A stretch of DNA of 10,500 nt from an uncultured Leucobacter sp. Its GTDB lineage: Bacteria > Actinomycetota > Actinomycetes > Actinomycetales > Microbacteriaceae. A program made the translations under genes and the position numbers. Below the pieces are notes generated by a model, which was not told where the DNA came from, searched no databases, and worked only from the letters and a program-made list of their open reading frames with translations. The stretch lies in NCBI GenBank assembly GCA_937967375.1, contig CALCJF010000063.1, positions 1 to 10,500 of the forward strand, written 5' to 3'. Numbering within the stretch: position 1 is the first letter of the stretch; each line of letters opens with the position of its first letter. Positions 1-6,015 of the stretch are shown here, in pieces.

Positions 1-680
1 TGCCAGCGCCCATCGAGATCGAAGATCAGGCGATACCCGCGATCATCGAGCAGCGATTCGACCACCGCCCACGCCGATTGTCCGGCCTTCCACTCAGGCA
101 GCCCGCACTCTTGAAACGAGGTTTCTCCGAGCGTGGGCGATTGCCCGGCACGCAGCAGTATCTGACTGACGAGCGCACCGAGCGTGGTCTGCGCAAGCGT
201 CGTATCACCGGTCGGGGCGTAGTCCTGTAGCAGCATCTCGCGGCCAGTGAGCGAGAGCATGTACTCGCCGCGTTTCATGTCGTGCTTCGCGTCGTCCACG
301 ACGAACCCGCCCGCCAGGTGCTGACCGTCGATATGGGTAGCGTTGAACGGGGTCGAGAGGCTGGTGAAGTGGCGGGCTTTGTTCGCGCCAAGCTGGGTGA
401 GTTTCGACGCTTTCACTTTCCCGCCGACGCGGGCGGCGGCAGTTTGTGCGGCGCACGAGTTACCGTCCGTACCACCATGCCTCGCGACCTCCAGGCGCAC
501 CGTGGGCGGCACGGTAGAGCGCGGGTCATACTGGGCGAAGTCGCCCGCGAGAGCGGCGGGCACGCTCACCCGAGCGAGCAGGTACGGTGCCCGGTCGTCA
601 GACAGCGACAGGGTGCACGAGGTAGCGCGCATCGTGCCGCCCGTGGGCGAGGTCAGAGTGAGTGTGCTGCGGGTGATCAA
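1..680 (-). CDS. Tail hub / minor tail protein (gp27-like), 3' end cut by window edge
   Basis: A minus-strand frame opens with TTG at 680-678 and stays open to base 1, giving the first 226 residues. The start is chosen because GGAGG lies 4 bases upstream (685-689) and because TTGA overlaps the stop of the preceding gene. Residues 1-65 look like a beta-rich opening domain. Residues 125-226 match the general pattern of tail-hub proteins of the phage T4 gp27 / Mu gp44 kind: a strand ending LTGREMLLQDYAP (144-156), a helix with TLGALVSQILLRAG (166-179), then W197, a helix with SAWAVVESLLDDRGY (202-216), and a strand with DLDGRW. In that family, the hub sits at the tail tip and joins the tube to the tip or spike. 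It follows the tape measure gene by one small gene, the usual place for a hub. The family match is by pattern only; the receptor-facing part lies outside the window. Confidence 0.7.
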   Translation of the reverse strand, partial: MITRSTLTLTSPTGGTMRATSCTLSLSDDRAPYLLARVSVPAALAGDFAQYDPRSTVPPTVRLEVARHGGTDGNSCAAQTAAARVGGKVKASKLTQLGANKARHFTSLSTPFNATHIDGQHLAGGFVVDDAKHDMKRGEYMLSLTGREMLLQDYAPTGDTTLAQTTLGALVSQILLRAGQSPTLGETSFQECGLPEWKAGQSAWAVVESLLDDRGYRLIFDLDGRW

Positions 681-1027
681 GGTACCTCCAGGGCTTCGAT
701 AGTGACGATCCATTCACGGGCGGTTTCGGGGTCGAGCTTGCGCCCGACTGTGCCCGCGACGACATAGCGCATTGAGTGAGTGTTTCGACCTGGCTCGGTG
801 ATCGTGAAGGTGCCGGGGCGAGTGTGCATGTCTTCGCAGAGTTTCGATATCGCCTCGTTGTTGAAAAGCAACTCAATTTGCACTCGCCGGGGGCGCGCCG
901 GTGCGACGTGTACCGACACGTCACCGCCGATAAGTTCGTGGATGACGCTGCCCGTATCCCGGTTGCTCGCGTACTCCATCCAAAGCAAGGGGGATACAGT
1001 GAGGGTGCCGTTCGTGACGTTGGTCAT
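677..1027 (-). CDS. Small tail protein, 116 aa (distal-tail or minor tail type)
   Basis: The gene starts with ATG at 1027-1025, overlaps the tape measure stop as ATGA, and ends in TGA overlapping the TTG of the tail hub gene. GGGAAG lies about 9 bases upstream, a weak ribosome site. The product has alternating hydrophobic strands (for example DVSVHVAP, RVQIELLF, EWIVTIEALEVP) and a central short helix LFNNEAISKLCEDMHTR. It contains PGTFTITEP near residues 71-79 and probably folds as a small beta-sandwich. In siphoviruses the gene between tape measure and hub is normally the distal tail (Dit) protein, which forms a ring closing the tube. Usual Dit proteins are about twice this length, so this would be a reduced form lacking a galectin-like second domain. 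Position is the main support; it could be another kind of minor tail protein. Confidence 0.6.
   Translation of the reverse strand: MTNVTNGTLTVSPLLWMEYASNRDTGSVIHELIGGDVSVHVAPARPRRVQIELLFNNEAISKLCEDMHTRPGTFTITEPGRNTHSMRYVVAGTVGRKLDPETAREWIVTIEALEVP
685..689 (-). promoter_or_regulatory. Ribosome binding site that fixes a TTG start
   Basis: GGAGG on the minus strand lies 4 bases before the TTG codon at 680-678. It is one of the strongest Shine-Dalgarno sequences in the window and is the main reason for accepting the rare TTG start. It lies inside the last codons of the upstream gene, so both genes are probably translated in a coupled way. Confidence 0.75.
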
Positions 1028-2592
1028 GGCAGCAGCTTCCCTTCCCTGGTGCGCTGCTCGACAGTGATCGTGAGCACGCGAGTCTGGTTCAGGTGCCGCG
1101 AGAGCTGCGCGTCGAGATCGCTGGTGTCTGCGGTCGCGGTGATGGTCGCGACGCGCTTCTTTCCCGCTGCGGCGTCGAGCTGCGCGCTTGCGGTCTTCGT
1201 GTCTGCGGTCGCATCCACCTGTGCGGTGCGCTCCTTAGTAGCGGTCGCGTCGAGCTGCCGCTCTGCGTCCTGCGCGTCGGTCTTCGTCGTGATCGTCGCG
1301 GTAGTCTCGGTGCCGTCAAGGATCGCTTGCCCGCCGTCGAGCATCGCCCGGATCTGCCCCGCGTACTGCGCCTGCATCTCGGGGCCACCCGCCATGATCG
1401 CGGCGAGCATCGGCGCAAAGTCCACGCCCTGATCAAGGATCGCCTGCGTCTCCTCGAAACTTAGACCTGTGTTGGCGGCGAGCTGCTGCACGTTCATGTT
1501 GAAATTCGCGGTGGCGTCCATACGCTTCTGCATCGCAGCGATATACCCGGCTGGGTCGGTTGCCTCAGTTTCGGCGTCGTAGTACTCCGACCACGAACCG
1601 ATCGCTTCGTCCAGCTCGCCCTGTAGAGTCTCCATCTGCTCGGCACGTGCGGCGATCGCAGCACCGCCCGCCTCAGCCCACGCCGCCGCGTCCTTCTCTG
1701 CCTGCTCGTAGGTCTCAGCCACTTTCGCGAGCTTGTCTCGGGTCTTCTCCAGCTCGATCCCGTGCAGCGTCGTACCAAGCCCCGCCGACTCGGAATACTT
1801 CTGCTGCTTCGCGTAAGCCTCTTCCTCTTTGTCGATCAGGCCGTCGAGCTTTCCCAGGTAGTCCTGAAGGTTGCCGCCGCCGTCAACATACGCTTTCGCG
1901 AGATCCGCAAACTCGACGCCCATGTCTTTCGACATGGCGCGCAGCTTGTCGAAGTTCATCGCCCCCTTGTCAGTCTCGGTCGCGATATCCTTCAGCCGGT
2001 CAGATACAGCGGCGAGAGCATCAGCCCCCTCGCCGCCCGTGTCAATGAGCACGGTGACGAGTTCGGACACATTTTGCCTGAACTCTTCCTCTGCCATCTG
2101 CCCGTCTTCGAACGCTTTCACGAGCAGGCCGATGCCCGCTGCGCCTGCCGCGCCGACCGCGATCCCGAGCGGGCCAAGGCCGGAGATCACGCCGCCGAAC
2201 GTGCCCTGAATCATGTCAGCGAACGATTGAGCCGAACCGTCGAAGCTGCTGAACGTTTCGGACACGTTCTGCAAGGCCTCCTGCTTGACCTCTTTCAGCG
2301 ACTCTGAGGCCTCGCGCGCGCCTGCGTCCACGTCGCCGCCGAACCGCCGCCCGGAGCCGCCTGCCTCACGGATCTTGCGGTTAAGCTCTGCGTACTCGTT
2401 GCTGAGGCGGGCGGTGTCTTTCTGCGCGTCGCGCATGGCGTCTTCGAGTTTCGCCCCTGCTTTGTCGCCGTCTTTGGCCACGTCTTGCAGGATCTCGGCC
2501 ACGTCTTCGAGTGGTTCGATCACGCCACGCTTCAGGCCAGACTCAACCTCTTTGACGTCTGACCCGACGCTGATGGATGCGCCTTTAGCCAC
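1024..2592 (-). CDS. Tape measure protein, 522 aa
   Basis: This is the ruler protein that fills the tail tube during assembly and sets tail length. GTG at 2592-2590 is preferred to an upstream in-frame ATG at 2616 because AGGAGG lies 6 bases before the GTG (2599-2604). The gene overlaps the preceding stop by 8 bases (GTGGCTAA). Residues 1-130 are mostly charged helix with coiled-coil character, followed by a glycine/alanine-rich hydrophobic stretch at about 132-160 (GGVISGLGPLGIAVGAAG), typical of tape measures and their suspected membrane passage. Further charged helices occupy about 165-425. Residues 430-515 are three full and one partial repeat of 25 residues. At the often used 1.5 angstroms per residue, a tail near 80 nm is expected. 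No lysozyme or peptidase motif is visible. The function is secure from composition and gene order. Confidence 0.9.
   Translation of the reverse strand: MAKGASISVGSDVKEVESGLKRGVIEPLEDVAEILQDVAKDGDKAGAKLEDAMRDAQKDTARLSNEYAELNRKIREAGGSGRRFGGDVDAGAREASESLKEVKQEALQNVSETFSSFDGSAQSFADMIQGTFGGVISGLGPLGIAVGAAGAAGIGLLVKAFEDGQMAEEEFRQNVSELVTVLIDTGGEGADALAAVSDRLKDIATETDKGAMNFDKLRAMSKDMGVEFADLAKAYVDGGGNLQDYLGKLDGLIDKEEEAYAKQQKYSESAGLGTTLHGIELEKTRDKLAKVAETYEQAEKDAAAWAEAGGAAIAARAEQMETLQGELDEAIGSWSEYYDAETEATDPAGYIAAMQKRMDATANFNMNVQQLAANTGLSFEETQAILDQGVDFAPMLAAIMAGGPEMQAQYAGQIRAMLDGGQAILDGTETTATITTKTDAQDAERQLDATATKERTAQVDATADTKTASAQLDAAAGKKRVATITATADTSDLDAQLSRHLNQTRVLTITVEQRTREGKLLP
1048..1305 (-). repeat. 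25-residue (75-bp) tandem repeats at tape measure C-terminus
   Basis: Residues 430-454, 455-479 and 480-504 align without gaps, and 505-515 begin a fourth copy. Each unit opens with a short strand (TTATITTKTD, RTAQVDATAD, RVATITATAD, RVLTITVEQ), followed by a polar helix centred on Q-L. At the DNA level the plus-strand words gagctgcgc (1102), gagctgcgc (1177) and gagctgccg (1252) recur at exactly 75 bp. Similar strand-helix repeats are common near the ends of actinophage tape measures. Confidence 0.85.
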
Positions 2593-3100
2593 GGTAGCCC
2601 TCCTCAAAAGCTTCATGGATCGTGCGCGCTACGGTCTGTACCCAGAGCGCCGCGATACGGGGGATGATGTTTGCTGCCGCCGGGTAGACGACATAGCCGC
2701 GTCGGTTGCGCGGTCTGAGCTGTCGGGTAGTGCGGCGATCGCGAACCTGGAAAGTGGTGTTGCCACGCCTGCCGGTGTACCCGCGTCGCTGGTCACGGTT
2801 CGCACCGAACTCGACCGCCCACCACAGCTCGGACGGTTTCAGACCGCCCGAGAGCGAGCGCCCGATGTGCGCCGCCTTCAGAGTGACGTTCTGATCGGAC
2901 ACGAGCGCTCGGGCGGTGGAGCCGAGCACGCGACTTTCCAGGCGGGTTGTCGCGTGCTCGGCCACGGCCTTCTGCCACTCCGGCACCACCATTTGCCGGG
3001 TGTGCTGGCGGATCTGCTTACGGAGTTCTCGGGGCACATTCTTCGTGGCGCGAATGGTCGCCTGAATCTGCCGCGACGAGTGCACCGAGATCCGAAGCAT
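2585..3100 (-). CDS. HK97 gp10-like tail/neck protein, 171 aa
   Basis: ATG at 3100-3098 follows the major tail protein stop by 6 bases, and the gene ends in TAA inside the start of the tape measure gene. The N-terminal half is a long basic helix (about residues 10-75). It is followed by an LKPSELWWAVEFGAN segment (89-103), which resembles the loop and strand found in HK97 gp10-type proteins, commonly written as an A-x-E-[FY]-G motif. An arginine-rich stretch (105-135) and the C-terminal helix with PRIAALWVQTVART follow. Such proteins usually act at the head-tail joint or the tail end and lie upstream of the major tail gene. Here the gene lies downstream, in the place normally taken by tail assembly chaperones. 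I therefore call the family with moderate confidence and leave the exact role open. No clear ribosome site is seen, so translation may depend on coupling to the major tail gene. Confidence 0.6.
   Translation of the reverse strand: MLRISVHSSRQIQATIRATKNVPRELRKQIRQHTRQMVVPEWQKAVAEHATTRLESRVLGSTARALVSDQNVTLKAAHIGRSLSGGLKPSELWWAVEFGANRDQRRGYTGRRGNTTFQVRDRRTTRQLRPRNRRGYVVYPAAANIIPRIAALWVQTVARTIHEAFEEGYRG
2599..2604 (-). promoter_or_regulatory. Ribosome binding site of the tape measure gene
   Basis: AGGAGG on the minus strand stands 6 bases before GTG at 2592. It decides the start between this GTG and the ATG at 2616, which would place the ribosome site inside the coding region. It lies within the end of the gp10-like gene. 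Confidence 0.75.
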
Positions 3101-3106
3101 GGCGGG

Positions 3107-3538
3107 TTACGCTGCCGGTGCGGTAAAGCTCGGCGCGCCGGACACGCCAAGGCTCACGGTCGTTGCGGCGAACGAATCGACCTGCCCGCCGATCGCACCG
3201 GGCTGAATGACGATCTTGGCGTAGATCGGCTTGCCGCCCTTCTTTGGTTCGAACTTCACCGGCACCGTCTCACCCTGATGCGCGAACAGGTAGTTCGACA
3301 GACTGTTGGCGGTTTCCCAGTCCTGCACGTAGGACAGATCCGCCGTCCAGGTCGGGGCGCTGCCGTCAGTGTGCACAGACTCAGGGGTGAGCCCCTTCCA
3401 CGACTGCATGCTGGTCGCGGGCGTGAAGACCACGCCGGACAGGTGCGCTTCGAAGTCGAAGCCGGTCGCCTCGGGGCCGACCCGAAACAGGCAGTCCTTC
3501 ATGAAGAGCGGCGCTACTGCCACTTTGGTTGCTGTCAT
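3107..3538 (-). CDS. Major tail tube protein, 143 aa
   Basis: ATG at 3538-3536 is preceded by AAAGGA about 8 bases upstream, a good ribosome site as expected for a highly expressed structural gene. The gene begins 13 bases after the tail terminator stop. The protein is small and beta-rich: a positively charged entry segment (MTATKVAVAPLFMKDCLF), FDFEAHLSGVVFTP (28-41), a serine/threonine-rich loop, WTADLSYVQDW (64-74), then ANSLSNYLFAHQGETVPVKF, and a C-terminal part ending in SFTAPAA. The pattern of a strand, then a helix-containing loop with the NYL...G..V.V.F signature, is common among siphovirus tube subunits of the lambda gpV / HK97 gp6 fold in actinophages. It sits directly before the gp10-like and tape measure genes. 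Hexameric rings of this protein would stack to form the tail tube. Confidence 0.85.
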   Translation of the reverse strand: MTATKVAVAPLFMKDCLFRVGPEATGFDFEAHLSGVVFTPATSMQSWKGLTPESVHTDGSAPTWTADLSYVQDWETANSLSNYLFAHQGETVPVKFEPKKGGKPIYAKIVIQPGAIGGQVDSFAATTVSLGVSGAPSFTAPAA

Positions 3539-3551
3539 GTGCTGATTCCTT

Positions 3552-3920
3552 TCAGTTCTTGGTTGCAGCCGCGAACACGACCACGTCATAGGCAAGGTGA
3601 CGCTCTGAGTAGGTAACCTTGGTGGCGGTTTCCCATCCGATCCCGTCGATCTGGTCGATCCCGTAGATGAGATCCGCGACGAGCGAATCGAGGTCATCCT
3701 CGGCTCGCTGCGGGGTGGTGATCGGGGTGATGATCGTGACGATGAATTCGGCACGGTGCGCCCCGATCGGGGCGTCTTTGAGGCGGCTCAGCTCGCGCAA
3801 GCTGAGCTGCAACACTGGCTGCGTAAGGGTGTCCAGGTTGCGCGAGGCGGGTACGATCTTCACGCCTGGCAGCAGCGGTTCGAGCTGGTCTGCGAGCTGC
3901 TTGCGGATTGATTTGGCCAT
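3552..3920 (-). CDS. Tail terminator protein, 122 aa
   Basis: ATG at 3920-3918 lies 4 bases after the adaptor stop, with a weak GGGTGA upstream. The N-terminal helix (KSIRKQLADQLEPLLPG) is followed by VKIVPASRNLDTLTQPVLQL and LKDAPIGAHRAEFIVTIITP. Next comes a helix AEDDLDSLVADLIYGID, then the strand HLAYDVVVFAAA. This helix-strand order, with the NLD.L..PV start and the ED.LD.LV..L helix, is typical of actinophage tail terminators of the lambda gpU type, which cap the finished tail tube and dock it to the head. Length and position between adaptor and tube protein fit well. Confidence 0.85.
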   Translation of the reverse strand: MAKSIRKQLADQLEPLLPGVKIVPASRNLDTLTQPVLQLSLRELSRLKDAPIGAHRAEFIVTIITPITTPQRAEDDLDSLVADLIYGIDQIDGIGWETATKVTYSERHLAYDVVVFAAATKN

Positions 3921-3924
3921 GAGG

Positions 3925-4287
3925 TCACCCGACCCATGGCACCGCGCGCACGGGGCGCAGGCGCTGTTTCACGTCGCGATCGAGCGGCCACGCCGAGTAG
4001 GAGAATCCGCCGTGTTCGTCACCGAACTCACCGGTTGGGGCGACCGCGCCAGCGTTCAGCAGGTTGCGTGCCTGCATGAGCTGGGCGGTGCGGCAGGCCG
4101 CTTCGCCGGGGTGCTCCCGGTCGGTCTCGGCGGGCGCGTACGCTTCGCACTCGCGCCGGGCTACGGCCAGGATCTCTAGCAGCCAGTCGTCGTCTACGGG
4201 GGCGTCTGGCCACCGCTCCCGGACGACCGCCAGACCTTCATCGAGGTCGGGGTCGTCCGGGGTGGTGGGGTGCCAGTTGATCGACAT
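3925..4287 (-). CDS. Head-tail adaptor (connector), 120 aa
   Basis: ATG at 4287-4285 lies 2 bases after the capsid gene stop, and the gene ends in TGA 4 bases before the tail terminator. The product is acidic and helical: a disordered start rich in Asp and Pro, helix DDDWLLEILAVARRECEAYAP (about 37-57), and helix CRTAQLMQARNLLNAGAV (65-82). The C-terminal part with FSYSAWPLDRDVKQRLRPVR (95-114) includes the LRP ending often seen in this group. Proteins of this shape form a ring below the portal (HK97 gp6-like) and join it to the stopper or terminator. Only one adaptor-sized gene is present before the terminator, so a separate head-closure (stopper) protein is not evident. The call rests on position and helical pattern. 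Confidence 0.7.
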   Translation of the reverse strand: MSINWHPTTPDDPDLDEGLAVVRERWPDAPVDDDWLLEILAVARRECEAYAPAETDREHPGEAACRTAQLMQARNLLNAGAVAPTGEFGDEHGGFSYSAWPLDRDVKQRLRPVRAVPWVG

Positions 4288-4289
4288 GG

Positions 4290-5363
4290 TTACGGGGTGT
4301 GTGCCGTGCCGATGAGCGCGACCGATTCGGCGCGCTTCTCGAAGATCTGGAGGTAGCCGTGGATCGCCCGGTCGATGCCGCCGCGCGCGATCTCCAGCGC
4401 GTCCACGGTGAGCGGGGTGCTGCCCAGCTCATCGAAGTCGATCGCGCTTCCAGCGCCCACGAGCGTCGCCGGGGTGCCCTCTTCCACGAGCGGCACGCCC
4501 GCCGCGTTCTTGAACTGGTCGTCGTCGGCCACGACTACCTGCACCTTGCCTGCGTCGGCGGAGCCGGTGAGGTCGGTGCGGAACTCGAACGACACGTACT
4601 CGGGTACGAGATCCTTGGGCGTGTAGAGCAGCTGCTCGTACGCGGTCTGGTTGACGATCGCGAACGTGGGCGTATCGCGTGTGCGCTCCACGGTGAGCAC
4701 GCCCTGAATGAGCTGACCGAGTGCGGGGCTGTCGGCGTAGCGGGTGGGCACCGGGCGGGGCGCGATCGGCACCCCGGCAGCCTTCAGCCACGCGGCCAGC
4801 GCCTCCATATCCGACCAGTAGGCGTAGTCTTCCACGAGCAGCTTCATGAACGCTTCGACGATCTCACCGCCTCCGGGGAGATCCACGAACTCGCGGGCGA
4901 TCGCCTCGGCCAGTGCGAACTTCTTGAGAATCGACTTCAGCTCTTCGGTGTACCCGATACCGGAGTTGATCGCGGAGAGGTCACCGTTCCAGCTACCGTC
5001 GATGTGCTCAAGGGGTGCGGCCTTGGTGCCCCGGCGTGCCTTGTAGCCGCGCTTGCCGGTCGCGGTGATATCGGTGCCGTGGTTGCCGAGCGTGAGGTAC
5101 TTGCGCCCGTACTCGCGCCCGTCCCAGATCTGGCCCATCCAGTTCTCGGGCAGCGATCCTGCGGTGCCGACCTTACCGAGCGGGCCACTGGTCTTCACAT
5201 CGGTGAGCGCGGCAAGCAGCGTCATTGCCGTCTGGTCGCCGGTGCGACCGGCGGCAATCGACGCGAAGATCGTTTGCAGGTCGTGCTTCGGGCGCTCCAG
5301 GGTGCGGGCGCGTGGTGCTGGCTTCTGCCCGGCCTTCGCGGCGAGCGTGGTGGATGCGGTCAT
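4290..5363 (-). other. Possible internally started, capsid-only product (357 aa)
   Basis: Within the fused gene an in-frame ATG at 5363-5361 (Met217) follows the run GAGGAAGAGGAACCC. AGAGGA ends 4 bases before the ATG. The codons of the EEEEP linker thus also read as a purine-rich ribosome site, exactly at the boundary between the protease linker and the capsid domain. A separate capsid start here would supply many capsid copies and few fused protease copies, as in-frame internal starts do for scaffold proteins in lambda (C/Nu3). This is an inference from position and sequence; an acidic linker will look purine-rich in any case. Confidence 0.4.
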
Positions 5364-6011
5364 GGGTTCCTCTTCCTCATCGGGGTTAGGGTCGTCATTG
5401 GTGGGGTCGGTGACTTCCTCGACCACGGTGGTCGTGGTCGTGGTGGTGTCGCCGTTCGTTTCGGTTTCGACGTCCACGACGCGACGCCAGGTCACGCCGT
5501 TCTCGTCGGTGTACTCGGAGATCTCGTGCAGCTCTTCGCCGCCCGCCTCGTCGCCCGCGTCGGGCTCGGTGTCGGCGGCTGCGGCCAGCAGGGTCGCGCT
5601 CGGGAACGCTGGCTGCTCGCACAGCGCCGACGCGAACAGGTCACCGGCGACGCCCTGCCCGTTGCGGATCTGTACGTTGGCGATCTCCGAGCTGAGGCGC
5701 TTGCGCTTGCCCGATCGGATATCTGCGAGCGCCTGATCTCCGGCTGGGGTCTTCGCGATCGCGAACGTTGCGACGATGCCCTGCGCGGTTTCGCGGATCG
5801 CGACCGGCGCACCGACCACCTTCTCGCGCTGGTGCTCGATGTTGAGCGACATGCCGGTCAGATCCTCGGGGATGCGGATCACGCCGGGGCTGAAGCTGAA
5901 TCTGCCGATATCAGATCGGCACTCTTCGCCAAAGGGCACGAGCAGGCCGGTCACGTTGCGCCCGGTCTGGGCGGCGGTCAGCGTGCCTGCGTCGATGGTG
6001 ATGTGGTTCAT
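4290..6011 (-). CDS. Fused prohead protease-major capsid protein, 573 aa
   Basis: ATG at 6011-6009 lies 4 bases after the portal stop, with AGAGGA upstream. Residues 1-145 resemble the HK97 prohead protease (peptidase family S78/U35): GLLVPFGE (22-29), GRFSFSPG (36-43), SLNIEHQRE with likely catalytic His60, and RLSSEI with likely catalytic Ser107 or Ser108. In other phages this enzyme cuts capsid precursor and scaffold and then itself. Residues about 145-216 form an acidic, threonine-rich linker with seven consecutive Thr and an EEEEP end. Residues 217-573 are the HK97-fold capsid part, with long helices EELKSILKKFALAEAIAREF and ALAAWLKAAG and a C-terminal beta region (PEYVSFEFRT; VQVVVADDD). 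HK97-type phages usually encode protease and capsid separately, so the join is notable. No stop or frame break separates them. The protease and capsid assignments are good; how the polyprotein is processed is not known from sequence. Confidence 0.85.
   Translation of the reverse strand: MNHITIDAGTLTAAQTGRNVTGLLVPFGEECRSDIGRFSFSPGVIRIPEDLTGMSLNIEHQREKVVGAPVAIRETAQGIVATFAIAKTPAGDQALADIRSGKRKRLSSEIANVQIRNGQGVAGDLFASALCEQPAFPSATLLAAAADTEPDAGDEAGGEELHEISEYTDENGVTWRRVVDVETETNGDTTTTTTTVVEEVTDPTNDDPNPDEEEEPMTASTTLAAKAGQKPAPRARTLERPKHDLQTIFASIAAGRTGDQTAMTLLAALTDVKTSGPLGKVGTAGSLPENWMGQIWDGREYGRKYLTLGNHGTDITATGKRGYKARRGTKAAPLEHIDGSWNGDLSAINSGIGYTEELKSILKKFALAEAIAREFVDLPGGGEIVEAFMKLLVEDYAYWSDMEALAAWLKAAGVPIAPRPVPTRYADSPALGQLIQGVLTVERTRDTPTFAIVNQTAYEQLLYTPKDLVPEYVSFEFRTDLTGSADAGKVQVVVADDDQFKNAAGVPLVEEGTPATLVGAGSAIDFDELGSTPLTVDALEIARGGIDRAIHGYLQIFEKRAESVALIGTAHTP
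5368..5378 (-). promoter_or_regulatory. Possible internal ribosome binding site before the capsid domain
   Basis: On the minus strand GAGGAAGAGGA contains two overlapping purine-rich candidates, one 9 and one 4 bases before the in-frame ATG at 5363. It also encodes the acidic end of the linker (EEEE), so the resemblance may be coincidental. Confidence 0.4.
5427..5447 (-). repeat. Seven-threonine codon run in the protease-capsid linker
   Basis: Seven consecutive ACC/ACG codons encode Thr189-Thr195. The plus strand reads as alternating gtg and gtc triplets. A short triplet-rich tract like this can change length by slippage, which would only lengthen or shorten a flexible linker. Confidence 0.7.
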
Positions 6012-6015
6012 GTGG

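Noticed and set aside
1102..1260. Regularly spaced repeats that might suggest a CRISPR array
   Set aside because: The 75-bp spacing equals a 25-residue protein repeat in the tape measure frame, the copies diverge, and the parts between them are related to each other, not unique spacers.
2285..3616. 443-codon plus-strand frame opposite the tape measure to major tail region
   Set aside because: It crosses four minus-strand genes with good starts, ribosome sites and recognisable products. Its composition is that of a GC-rich shadow.
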